Source of the DNA: Oscillibacter sp.
GTDB lineage: Bacteria > Bacillota > Clostridia > Oscillospirales > Oscillospiraceae
DNA length: 15,179 nt
Assembly: GCA_003487665.1 (NCBI GenBank)
Contig: DNFA01000078.1
Span: 36,821 to 51,999, forward strand
Direction of reading: 5' to 3'
Notes under the pieces: generated by a model
What the model was told of the DNA's origin: nothing
The model's input: only the letters and a program-made list of their open reading frames with translations
Databases searched by the model: none
In this document: one piece after another, positions 1 through 7,715 of the stretch
Layout: every line of letters begins with the position of its first letter
Position numbering within the stretch: the first letter of the stretch is position 1
Position numbers and translations under genes: made by a program

Positions 1-3
1 CTG

Positions 4-38
4 AAAACGACCCTGTGGCGAAGCCACAGGGTTGTTTT
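4..38 (-). terminator. Intrinsic terminator of the nitrilase-oxidoreductase-hypAB operon
   Basis: Ten-base perfect arms (10-19 and 23-32) enclose a three-base loop. An outer AAAAC/GTTTT pairing (4-8 with 34-38) lies beyond one weak pair. Read on the minus strand, the stem ends in TTTT and begins 13 bases past the hypB stop. The A-rich and T-rich flanks on both sides mean it could also stop plus-strand transcription arriving from the left. Confidence 0.85.
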
Positions 39-51
39 GTATATATCTCTC

Positions 52-720
52 TCAGGACTGCCAGCCCTTTACCTGCCGGCGCAGCCAGTCGCACCAGGCG
101 TCCATGCCCTCGCCGGTCTTGGCGGAGACGGGGAATATCTCCAGCTTGGGATTGCGCCGGTGGGCGTACTCCACCACCTTGTCCATGTCGAAGTCGAAGT
201 AGGGCAGCACGTCGGTCTTGTTGATGAGCAGCGCATCGCAGACGGTGAAGATCAGCGGGTACTTCAGGGGCTTGTCGTGTCCCTCCGGCACCGACAGGAT
301 CATGGCGTTTTTCACCGCGCCGGTATCGAACTCCGCCGGACACACCAGATTGCCCACATTTTCCAGCACCACCAGATCCAGGCCGTCCGTGCCGATCTCC
401 CGCAGCCCCTGCTCTGTCATACCGGCGTCCAGATGGCACATGCCACCGGTGTGCAGCTGGATGGACTTCACGCCCGCTTCCGCGATCTTTCTGGCGTCCA
501 CGTCCGAGTCGATGTCCGCCTCCATGACACCCATGCGCAGCTCGTCCTTCAGCGCCTCGATGGTGCGCAGCAGCGTGGTGGTCTTGCCGCTGCCGGGGGA
601 GGACATCAGGTTCAGCAGGAATGTGCCGCTCTGCTTCAGCTCCTGCCGCAGCCGCGCGGCCTCCCGGTCGTTGTCGGCAAACACGCTCTCCTTGACTTCG
701 ATGATCTTGTATGTATCCAT
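52..720 (-). CDS. hypB: HypB, nickel-inserting GTPase for hydrogenase maturation
   Basis: This 222-residue SIMIBI-class GTPase uses GTP hydrolysis to help load nickel into a [NiFe] enzyme together with HypA. Visible motifs are a P-loop (SPGSGKTT, 41-48), an acidic switch region with EADIDSD (67-73), the metal-site Cys95-His96 in GGMCHLDA, Cys126 in ENVGNLVCP, and the guanine-specificity motif NKTD (166-169). The length is that of the core enzyme. It lacks the N-terminal CxxCGC nickel site of Escherichia coli HypB and the His-rich nickel-storage stretch of some homologues. Its ATG lies one base after the hypA stop, with GAGGG upstream, so translation is probably coupled. It is the last gene of the operon and is followed by a terminator. 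Family assignment is firm. The nickel enzyme it serves is not encoded here. Confidence 0.96.
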   Translation of the reverse strand: MDTYKIIEVKESVFADNDREAARLRQELKQSGTFLLNLMSSPGSGKTTTLLRTIEALKDELRMGVMEADIDSDVDARKIAEAGVKSIQLHTGGMCHLDAGMTEQGLREIGTDGLDLVVLENVGNLVCPAEFDTGAVKNAMILSVPEGHDKPLKYPLIFTVCDALLINKTDVLPYFDFDMDKVVEYAHRRNPKLEIFPVSAKTGEGMDAWCDWLRRQVKGWQS

Positions 721-721
721 G

Positions 722-1066
722 CTATGCGCCCTCTATCTCCTTAATGCTGATCTCACTGCCCCGCAGCAGCCATGTGTCCTCGCTGCCGCAGCGGGGGCAT
801 GTCCGCCCGTGGGCGACGGTGGGGTATTCCCGGCCGCAGCCGCCGCACTGTGTCACGGCGGGCAGCGTTTCGATATGCAGCTGTGCGCCCCGCAGCAGGT
901 CGGACTTCTGCACCGCCCAGTCCCAGCAGCTGACCAGCTCCTTGGGAATGGCGCCGCACACCTCGCCCAGCTCCAGCGTTACGCCCGCCACACGGGTGAG
1001 ATCGTTTTCCGCACCCACCCGCTCCACGGTCTTGATGACGTGGAATACGATGCCTAATTCGTGCAT
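722..1066 (-). CDS. hypA: HypA, nickel metallochaperone
   Basis: This 114-residue protein is the usual size for HypA, the partner that carries nickel to the apo-enzyme with HypB. The N-terminus is MHE, where the Met1 amine and His2 form the nickel site. The structural zinc site is two CxxC pairs, CGGC (74-77) and CPRC (90-93). The start is fixed by this MHE motif and by position: the preceding oxidoreductase stop and this ATG are separated by a single base (TGA-T-ATG). There is no strong Shine-Dalgarno sequence of its own, which suggests translational coupling to the oxidoreductase. Orphan hypA/hypB pairs also occur for non-hydrogenase nickel proteins, so a hydrogenase elsewhere in the genome is likely but not shown here. 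Confidence 0.96.
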   Translation of the reverse strand: MHELGIVFHVIKTVERVGAENDLTRVAGVTLELGEVCGAIPKELVSCWDWAVQKSDLLRGAQLHIETLPAVTQCGGCGREYPTVAHGRTCPRCGSEDTWLLRGSEISIKEIEGA

Positions 1067-1067
1067 A

Positions 1068-3872
1068 TCATTTGGCCTTCTTCGCCCGGCGCTCGGCCTT
1101 TTTGATCTTGATGCTCCGCTTGATCATGTAGGGCAGGATGGCCTTCATCTTGTCCTCGCAGGCGTACATGGTGCTGCACTCCGGGCGCTCCCGGTGCAGG
1201 TGGATGGCGTCAAAGGCGCACTTGGTGGTGCAGACGCCGCAGCCGATGCACTTGTTGGGATCCACGATGCTGGCGCCGCAGCCCAAGCAGCGCGCCGTCT
1301 CCGCCCTGACCTGCTGGGCGGTGAAGGCCACGCGCTCGTCCCGGAAGGTATTGCGCAGCGCCTCGTTGTAGCCCACGCGCTGGCGCGGCGTGTTGTCGTA
1401 GCTGTCCACGGCGATCAGGGCGCTTTTCTTGTCCAGCTCGATGAACTGGCGGCGGTCGCGGCCGATGGTCAGGGTGGCGCCCTGCACGAAGCGGTGCAGG
1501 CTCACCGCGCCCTGCTTGCCGGCGGCGATGGCATCAATGGCGAACTTCTGACCGGTAAAGGCGTCGCCGCCCACGAAGATGTCCGCCTCCGCCGTCTGAT
1601 AGGTGACGGGGTCGGCCTTGGCAGTGCCGTTGGGGTCAAACTCCACGGCGGTGCCGGACAGCAGCTCCCGCCACTCCGCCTTCTGGCCGATGCAGAACAG
1701 CACCGTGGTGCAGGGCGCCAGCTGCACCGTGTTCTCGTCGTATACCGGGGCGAAGCGGCCGTTCTCGTCCTTCACCTTCAGACACTTGACAAAGGATACG
1801 CCGGCGGCCTTGCCGCCCTCGGTACTGACCTCCTTGGGACCCCAGCCGGCGTAGACGGCGACGCCGTCCCGCTCGCATTCGCTGCGATCCTCCTCGCCCA
1901 TGGGCATCTCGTCATAGCCCTCCAGACAGTATAGGCTCACGTTCTCCGCGCCGCAGCGCACCGCCGTGCGCGCCACGTCCGCGGCGATGTTGCCGCCGCC
2001 GATGACCACCACGCGGCCGGAGAGGGACTTCTTGTCCCGCAGGTTCACGTCCCGCATGAAGTCCACGCCGGAGATCACGTTCTCCGCGTCGCCGCTGGGG
2101 ACGGGCAGTCTGCCGCCGCTTTGCAGGCCAACGGCCACATAGAAGCCCTTGTAGCCCTCCTGACGGAGCTGGGCGATGGTCACGTCCTTGCCCACCTCCA
2201 CGCCGCAGCGGAACTCCACGCCCAGCTGCCGCAGCACGTCGATCTCCGCCTCCACCACGTCCTTTTCCAGACGGAAGGAGGGGATGGCGTTCATCAGCAT
2301 GCCGCCGGGGCGGGCTTCCTTTTCGAACACGGTGGGGCGATAGCCCTTCTCTGCCAGATAGTAGGCGCAGCTCATGCCCGCGGGGCCTGCGCCGATGACG
2401 GCGATCTTCTCGGCGAACTCGCCGTCCACCTTGGGGATGACCTTCTCCGGCACGAACCGCGTCTCCGCGTCCAGATCCTGCTGGGCGATGAAGCGCTTCA
2501 CCTCGTCGATGGCCACGGCCTGATCCACGGTGCCGCGGGTGCAGGCGTCCTCGCACCGGCGGTTGCAGATGCGGCCGCACACGGCGGGGAAGGGATTCTC
2601 CCGCTTGATGAGCTGCAGCGCCTCCCGGTACTTGCCCTGCGCCGCCAGCTTCAGGTAGCCCTGCACGGCGATGTGGGCGGGACAGGCGGTCTTGCAGGGG
2701 GCGGTGCCGGTGTCGTAGCAGTTGATGCGGTTCTTATCCCGGTAGTCGATGCTCCACTTTTCGGAACCCCACTTCACCTCGTCGGGCAGCTCCTGCCGGG
2801 GATACTGGATGAAGCCGTCCTTGGTACACAGCTTCTGCCCCAGCTTTACCGCGCCGGCGGGACAGTTCTCCACGCAGCGGCCGCAGGCCACGCATTTCTC
2901 CGTCTCCACGGCGGCCACGTAGGCGCTGCGGGACATGTTGGGGGTGTTGAACAGCTGGCTGGTGCGCAGGGCGTTGCACACGTTCACGTTGCAGTTGCAG
3001 ATGCCGAAGATCTTCTGCTCACCGTCGATGTTGGTGATCTGGTGGACGAAGCCGTTGTCCTCGGCCTTTTTGAATATCTCCATGGCCTCGTCATAGGTGA
3101 TGTATTCGCCCCGCTGGGTCTGCACCACATAATCGGCCATGTCGCCCACGGCGATGCACCAGTTCTCCACATCATCGCCGCAGCCCTCGCCCAGCTTGTC
3201 GCGGCTGGCACGGCAGGAGCACATGCTCTTGGCGTATTTGCCCTCGTACTTGTGCAGCCAGTAGGAGATCTTTTCCAGCCCGATGGCCTCCTGCTCCGTC
3301 TCGATGGCCTTCTCCACCGGGATGACGTGCATGCCGATGCCGGCGCCTCCGGGAGGCACCATGGGGGTGATCTTCTCCAGCGGCAGCATGGTCATGCGCT
3401 CAAAGAACGCCGCCACCTCCGGGTGCGCGTCGATCTGGCTTCTGCGCATGTTCAGGAACTCGGCGCTGCCGGGCACGAACAGAGGCAGGATATAGCGCTT
3501 CTCGTGGGCGGGGTTTTTGCCGTCCAGATTTTCCCAGTTGTACTCGATGATGCCCAGCCAGGACATGTCGTCCAGCAGCTTCTGCAGCGGCTGGCGCTCC
3601 ATCTTCGTCAGCTTCATCAGCTGCTCGATGGTCTTGGGCTTGCGGACGCCCATTTTCAGCGCCACGTCCACCATCTCGTCGGTCATCACGCCGTCCAGAC
3701 CCCAGTACTCCGGGTCGTCCACGGTGGTCTTCAGGCCGATGCGGTTGGTGATCATGCTGCCCAGCTTCAGCAGGTTCTCCCGGGGCGGCCGGTCGGGACG
3801 GGGGATATGGAAGGATAGCTTGCTCTCGTCCAGAGGGAAATTGGTAGGCTTGCTGCCGTTGATGTCGCGCAT
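1068..3872 (-). CDS. Multidomain Fe-S/FAD/NAD(P) oxidoreductase (GltD-like core with ferredoxin domains)
   Basis: This 934-residue cytoplasmic protein has, in order: a winged-helix-like stretch (about 70-115); a Cys-rich segment (C218, C220, C231, C239, C292, C294, C299); a 4Fe-4S ferredoxin motif (C327, C330, C333, C337); a segment like the Fe-S domain of glutamate synthase small subunit and dihydropyrimidine dehydrogenase (C385, C393, C397, C432, C436, C440, C444); an FAD Rossmann motif GAGPAG (494-499); an NAD(P) motif GGGNIAADVA (from 625); and C-terminal cysteines C862, C865 and a second ferredoxin motif (C875, C878, C881, C885) before a Lys-rich tail. The core resembles NAD(P)H-ferredoxin oxidoreductases. 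The electron partner is unknown. An in-frame ATG 50 codons upstream exists, but the start at 3872 is preferred because GGAGGAG lies just before it and the upstream residues look non-coding. It follows the nitrilase gene by 106 bases and abuts hypA. Confidence 0.88.
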   Translation of the reverse strand: MRDINGSKPTNFPLDESKLSFHIPRPDRPPRENLLKLGSMITNRIGLKTTVDDPEYWGLDGVMTDEMVDVALKMGVRKPKTIEQLMKLTKMERQPLQKLLDDMSWLGIIEYNWENLDGKNPAHEKRYILPLFVPGSAEFLNMRRSQIDAHPEVAAFFERMTMLPLEKITPMVPPGGAGIGMHVIPVEKAIETEQEAIGLEKISYWLHKYEGKYAKSMCSCRASRDKLGEGCGDDVENWCIAVGDMADYVVQTQRGEYITYDEAMEIFKKAEDNGFVHQITNIDGEQKIFGICNCNVNVCNALRTSQLFNTPNMSRSAYVAAVETEKCVACGRCVENCPAGAVKLGQKLCTKDGFIQYPRQELPDEVKWGSEKWSIDYRDKNRINCYDTGTAPCKTACPAHIAVQGYLKLAAQGKYREALQLIKRENPFPAVCGRICNRRCEDACTRGTVDQAVAIDEVKRFIAQQDLDAETRFVPEKVIPKVDGEFAEKIAVIGAGPAGMSCAYYLAEKGYRPTVFEKEARPGGMLMNAIPSFRLEKDVVEAEIDVLRQLGVEFRCGVEVGKDVTIAQLRQEGYKGFYVAVGLQSGGRLPVPSGDAENVISGVDFMRDVNLRDKKSLSGRVVVIGGGNIAADVARTAVRCGAENVSLYCLEGYDEMPMGEEDRSECERDGVAVYAGWGPKEVSTEGGKAAGVSFVKCLKVKDENGRFAPVYDENTVQLAPCTTVLFCIGQKAEWRELLSGTAVEFDPNGTAKADPVTYQTAEADIFVGGDAFTGQKFAIDAIAAGKQGAVSLHRFVQGATLTIGRDRRQFIELDKKSALIAVDSYDNTPRQRVGYNEALRNTFRDERVAFTAQQVRAETARCLGCGASIVDPNKCIGCGVCTTKCAFDAIHLHRERPECSTMYACEDKMKAILPYMIKRSIKIKKAERRAKKAK

Positions 3873-3978
3873 AGTCTCTCTCCTCCGTTTTCTCTGCTCC
3901 GACCAGCGGTGCGTATGGCGGCAGGCGGGAGCAATGTTGAATTTAAACTTGATGTATACCTTTTGACCGGTGGTTTGC

Positions 3979-4899
3979 TTACTTCTCGTTGACCCGCAGC
4001 TCCAGCACGTCCGGGCGGGCATAGTGCCCCACGCAGTCCAGCTCCATGCGGCTGGCGGGCACCTTCTGCATGTCCAGATCGGCGTAGATGACGGCCTCCT
4101 TGTCCCACACGGTGACGGAGGCCTCGTGGCCGAAGGGGTCGATGACGCAGCTGCCGCCCCGGCAGGCGATGTCCGGCAGGGCGGCGATCTCCGCCGTGCC
4201 GCTGACCGTCTGGGGATAGTCCTCCCGTCGGAAGATCAGGTCGGCGTTGATGAAGTAGCAGTGCCCCTCGATGGCGATGTGGCGGATGGTGTCCTGCCAC
4301 TCCGGATTGTCGTTGGTATTGGGGGAGATGTACAGGGAGATGCCCTTCTGATACAGCGCCACCCGCGCCAGCGGCATATAGCTCTCCCAGCAGATCAGGT
4401 TCCCCATGGGGCCCCAGGGCGTGTCCATCACCGGGAAGTAGTCCCGCTCCGCGTCGCCCCATACCACCCGCTCGCTGCCGGTGGGCTTCAGCTTCCGGTG
4501 GTTCATGGCCGTGCCGTCCGGCGCGATCATCATGTTGGAGTTGTACAGCGTGCCGGTGACGGCGTCCCGCTCGGAGTAGCCCATGCTGAGGTACACGCCC
4601 CGCTCCTTCGCCCGGCGGATGAGCCTGCGCATCTCCGTGCCGTCGGCCAGCAGGGAGTTGTCGTAGTACATTTTCCAGTCCTCGCGGCCGGTGGCCTTGC
4701 GGCTGCCCACGGTGAAGCCGAAGGTCATGCCGAAGGGATAGCCGGGGATGAACAGCTCGGGAAAGACGATCAGCTCCGCGCCGTTGTCGGCGCTCTCGTC
4801 AATGAGCCGCAGCGCCTTTTCCAGACATTTGCTCTTGTCGAACATCACGGGCGTGGCCTGCACCACCGCCACGCGGCAGGTGCTTTTTAATTCTCGCAT
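3979..4899 (-). CDS. Nitrilase-family carbon-nitrogen hydrolase
   Basis: This 306-residue member of the nitrilase superfamily cleaves non-peptide C-N bonds with a Glu-Lys-Cys triad. The triad is visible as E48 (FPELF), K136 (HRKLKPT) and C170 (NLICWESY). The HRKLKPTGSER context, the CWESYMPL block and GGSCVIDPFG near the C-terminus match true nitrilases, which turn a nitrile into acid and ammonia, better than the amidase or N-carbamoylase branches. Cyanide-acting relatives share these blocks, so the substrate is open. The start has GGAGG seven bases upstream. It is first in the operon, reading away from polA, and has its own predicted promoter. Its link to a redox enzyme and nickel chaperones is unexplained. 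No signal peptide is visible. Confidence 0.87.
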   Translation of the reverse strand: MRELKSTCRVAVVQATPVMFDKSKCLEKALRLIDESADNGAELIVFPELFIPGYPFGMTFGFTVGSRKATGREDWKMYYDNSLLADGTEMRRLIRRAKERGVYLSMGYSERDAVTGTLYNSNMMIAPDGTAMNHRKLKPTGSERVVWGDAERDYFPVMDTPWGPMGNLICWESYMPLARVALYQKGISLYISPNTNDNPEWQDTIRHIAIEGHCYFINADLIFRREDYPQTVSGTAEIAALPDIACRGGSCVIDPFGHEASVTVWDKEAVIYADLDMQKVPASRMELDCVGHYARPDVLELRVNEK

Positions 4900-4928
4900 G
4901 ACGTGACCTCCTTGTGGAATGTGGTTTG

Positions 4929-4958
4929 ATTATACCAGATGGTACCATCGCTTGACAA
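4929..4958 (-). promoter_or_regulatory. Promoter of the nitrilase operon
   Basis: On the minus strand a consensus TATAAT (4929-4934) has the extended TGG immediately upstream. TTGTCA (4953-4958), a 5/6 match to the -35 consensus, lies 18 bases away. The -35 hexamer sits inside the first copy of the 21-bp tandem repeat, and the spacer contains the palindrome at 4938-4949. The distance to the nitrilase ATG is about 30 bases. Confidence 0.7.
4938..4949. promoter_or_regulatory. Candidate operator: perfect 12-bp palindrome between -35 and -10
   Basis: GATGGTACCATC is its own reverse complement. A second overlapping inverted repeat, TACCA-GA-TGGTA (4933-4944), shares bases with it. It lies wholly inside the spacer of the nitrilase promoter, a typical repressor position. 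The binding protein is unknown. Confidence 0.45.
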
Positions 4959-4993
4959 GGATAAACCGCCGGTTGACAAGGATAAATCGGCGG
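4952..4993 (+). repeat. Tandem 21-bp direct repeat in the divergent promoter region
   Basis: Two adjacent 21-bp units begin TTGACAAGGATAAA (4952 and 4973) and match at 19 of 21 positions. A third TTG starts in register at 4994, where the polA -35 hexamer lies. The 21-bp period is two helical turns. The tails CCGCCG (4966-4971) and CGGCGG (4988-4993) can also pair. It may be a regulator site, a set of stacked -35 elements, or a duplication. Confidence 0.75.
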
Positions 4994-5022
4994 TTGTGTT
5001 ATGGAGAAAAACGGCGTATAAT
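4994..5022 (+). promoter_or_regulatory. Promoter of the polA-rimI-tsaD operon
   Basis: A perfect TATAAT (5017-5022) sits 17 bases after TTGTGT (4994-4999). The transcript would start about 30 bases before the polA ATG, which has AAGGAGAG six bases upstream. An alternative start could use TTGACA at 4973-4978 with TGTTAT at 4997-5002 (18-base spacer). Confidence 0.65.
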
Positions 5023-5056
5023 ACAACAGATATGATATGGACAAGGAGAGACATGC

Positions 5057-7711
5057 ATGAAACTCATGGTGCTCGATGGCAACAGCCTTGTGAACCGCGC
5101 CTTTTACGGCGTGGGGAAAAACCAGCTTCTGACCACGCGGCAGGGGCTGCACACCAATGCCATTTACGGCTTTGTCACCATGCTGCAGAAGCTGCTGGAC
5201 GACGAAAAGCCCAACGCGGTATGCGTGACCTTCGACCGGCGGGAGCCTACGTTCCGACACAAGGCCGATGCCGCGTACAAGGCCACCCGCAAGGGCATGC
5301 CCGACGAGCTGGCGGAGCAGATGCTGCCGCTCAAGCAGGTGCTGGCGGCCATGTCCATTCCCTGCTATGAGCTGGCGGGCTACGAGGCCGACGACCTGCT
5401 CGGCACCATCAGCCGCCGGTGCGAGGCGGACGGCTGGGACTGCGTGATCGCCACCGGCGACCGGGACAGCCTGCAGCTGATCACCGACCGCACCCGCGTG
5501 CTCCTGCTGCCCGGCGGACGGAATGACGGCGCGCGGAATATGACGCAGAAAACGTTCCGGGCGGAGTACGGCTTCGACCCCATTCACATGATCGACCTGA
5601 AGGCGCTGGCGGGGGACAGCAGCGACAACATCTCCGGCGTGCCCGGTATCGGAGAAAAGACCGCCATGACGCTGGTACAGACCTATGGCGGCATTGACGA
5701 CATCTATGCGGAGCTGGACAGCCTGCCGGTGAAGCCGGCGGTGCTGCGCAGACTGAAGGAGGGCGAGGCGGCGGCGCGGCACAGCCATTGGCTGGCCACC
5801 ATCGTCACGGACGCGCCGCTGGACTTCGTGCCGGAGGCCAACCTGCGCCAGCCCTTCCGCCCGGAGCTGTATGAGCTGTTTCTGCGGCTGGAATTCCAGA
5901 AGCTCATCGACAAGTACCGTCTGGCGCCGGAGCGTGAGCCGGAGGAGCTGCCCGACCACACCGCCTCGGCGGAGATACTGGAGACGCCGGAGCAGGCGGA
6001 GGAGTATCTGACCCTGTGGCGTGGGGCGGAGTATGTGACGGTATACGGCACGCCCGATCTGCGGGCGCTGGCGGTGGAGTGCGCCGACGGCGCAGACAGC
6101 AGCCGGACGGCGGAGCTGTATGCCAACCGCTATACCGGCAACTGGCACCGGCTGCTGGCGGCGCTGTTTTCCGATGATATCCGCAAGGTGGGGCACGACG
6201 TCAAGGACATGATGCGCGCCCTGCTGGAGCAGGAGTTGCCTGCCGGGGGCTTTGTGTTCGATACGGCGCTGGCGGCCTATCTGGTGGACGCCACCGCCGG
6301 GAAGTACGACCTGCCCCGGCTGTTCGTGTCCTATTACAACGAGGAGCTGCCCAAGCCCGCCCACTTGCAGCCGGATGCCTTTTCTCCGCTGGCGGGGGAC
6401 GTGGTCCCGGCGCAGACGGCGCTGCTGAGCTACACCTCCGCCGTGTCCGCCCTGTACGAGACGCTGCTGCCCAAGCTGCGGGACATGCAGCTGGAGGAGC
6501 TGTACTATCAGGTGGAGCTGCCCCTGTGCCGGGTGCTGGCGGATATGGAGATCGCCGGCTTCCCGGTGGACAGAAAGGAGCTGGCGGCCTTCGGCACGGT
6601 TTTGCAAGAGGCCACCGACCGGACGGAGCAGACCATCTATCAGGCGGCGGGGGAGAAGTTCAACATCAATTCGCCCCGGCAGCTGGGGCGGGTGCTCTTT
6701 GAAAAGCTGCAGCTGCCCCACGGGAAAAAGACGAAAACCGGGTGGTCCACCAACGCGGACGTGCTGGAAAAGCTGCGGTACGACAGCCCCATCGTGGAGG
6801 ACGTGCTGCAATACCGGCAGTATACCAAGCTGAAGTCCACCTATGTGGACGGGCTGATGAAGGTCATCGACCCGGACGGGCGGGTGCGCACCAGCTTCCA
6901 GATGACCGCCACCGCCACGGGGCGGCTCAGCTCCACCGAGCCGAATCTGCAAAATATCCCCACCCGCACGGAGCTGGGCAGCCAGCTGCGGTGCATGTTC
7001 ACGGCGGGGGAGGGCTGCGTGCTGGTGGACGCCGACTATTCCCAGATCGAGCTGCGCCTGCTGGCGCATATCTCCGGCGATGAGGCCATGCGGGAGTCGT
7101 TCCTGTCCGGGACGGACTTTCACACCGCCACCGCCGCCAGGGTGTTCCATGTGGCGGAGGACGAGGTGACGCCGGAGCTGCGCCGCCGCGCCAAGGCGGT
7201 GAACTTCGGCGTGGTGTACGGCATTTCCGCCTTCTCTCTGTCGCAGGATATCGGCGTGTCCGTGGCGGAGGCCAGGGAGTATATGGAACGCTATTTTGAA
7301 ACGTACAGCACCCTGCGGCAGTACATGACCGACGTGGTGGTGCAGGCGGAGCAGGACGGCTATGTGCAGACCATGATGCACCGCCGCCGCGCCCTGCCGG
7401 AGCTGAAAAGCAGCAACCACAACCTGAGGGAGTTCGGCAAGCGCGTGGCGCTGAATATGCCGGTGCAGGGCACCGCCGCCGACATCATGAAGCTGGCCAT
7501 GGTGCGCGTCCACGATCGGCTGCGCCGGGAGGGGCTGCGGGGGCGGCTGCTGATGCAGGTACACGACGAGCTGATCGTGGAGTGCCCGGAGGAGGAGCGG
7601 GAGCAGGTGGAGCGTGTCCTCACCGAGGAGATGGAGCACGCCGCCGAGCTGTCCGTGCCCCTGACAACGGACGTCCACTGGGGCAGAAACTGGCTGGAAG
7701 CGAAGGGATGA
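5057..7711 (+). CDS. polA: DNA polymerase I
   Basis: This 884-residue repair and Okazaki-fragment polymerase has an N-terminal 5' nuclease (about 1-280) with EADDLLGT, GDRDSLQL and the helix-hairpin-helix GVPGIGEKTA. The family-A polymerase half carries motif A DADYSQIELR (from 658), motif B RRRAKAVNFGVVYG (from 709, K713) and motif C MQVHDELIVEC (H836, D837, E838). The middle 3'-5' exonuclease-like region has no recognisable DTE exo I motif: the matching stretch reads YGTPDLRALA. Proofreading is therefore probably absent, as in Bacillus and Thermus enzymes. The start is supported by AAGGAGAG. An out-of-frame ATG lies four bases earlier. It heads the operon with rimI four bases downstream and tsaD after that. 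Confidence 0.97.
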   Translation: MKLMVLDGNSLVNRAFYGVGKNQLLTTRQGLHTNAIYGFVTMLQKLLDDEKPNAVCVTFDRREPTFRHKADAAYKATRKGMPDELAEQMLPLKQVLAAMSIPCYELAGYEADDLLGTISRRCEADGWDCVIATGDRDSLQLITDRTRVLLLPGGRNDGARNMTQKTFRAEYGFDPIHMIDLKALAGDSSDNISGVPGIGEKTAMTLVQTYGGIDDIYAELDSLPVKPAVLRRLKEGEAAARHSHWLATIVTDAPLDFVPEANLRQPFRPELYELFLRLEFQKLIDKYRLAPEREPEELPDHTASAEILETPEQAEEYLTLWRGAEYVTVYGTPDLRALAVECADGADSSRTAELYANRYTGNWHRLLAALFSDDIRKVGHDVKDMMRALLEQELPAGGFVFDTALAAYLVDATAGKYDLPRLFVSYYNEELPKPAHLQPDAFSPLAGDVVPAQTALLSYTSAVSALYETLLPKLRDMQLEELYYQVELPLCRVLADMEIAGFPVDRKELAAFGTVLQEATDRTEQTIYQAAGEKFNINSPRQLGRVLFEKLQLPHGKKTKTGWSTNADVLEKLRYDSPIVEDVLQYRQYTKLKSTYVDGLMKVIDPDGRVRTSFQMTATATGRLSSTEPNLQNIPTRTELGSQLRCMFTAGEGCVLVDADYSQIELRLLAHISGDEAMRESFLSGTDFHTATAARVFHVAEDEVTPELRRRAKAVNFGVVYGISAFSLSQDIGVSVAEAREYMERYFETYSTLRQYMTDVVVQAEQDGYVQTMMHRRRALPELKSSNHNLREFGKRVALNMPVQGTAADIMKLAMVRVHDRLRREGLRGRLLMQVHDELIVECPEEEREQVERVLTEEMEHAAELSVPLTTDVHWGRNWLEAKG

Positions 7712-7715
7712 GAAT

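Noticed and set aside
2121..3818. 565-codon plus-strand frame opposite the oxidoreductase
   Set aside because: The composition is antisense-like (His, Leu, Ala and Val repeats), there is no ribosome site, and the opposite strand carries clear catalytic motifs.
3873..4022. Fifty-codon N-terminal extension of the oxidoreductase
   Set aside because: It overlaps the nitrilase 3' end, has no ribosome site and no conserved look, while GGAGGAG lies directly before the ATG at 3872.
4952..4993. CRISPR-like repeats
   Set aside because: Two adjacent 21-bp units with no spacers and no cas genes; a tandem promoter repeat is the simpler reading.
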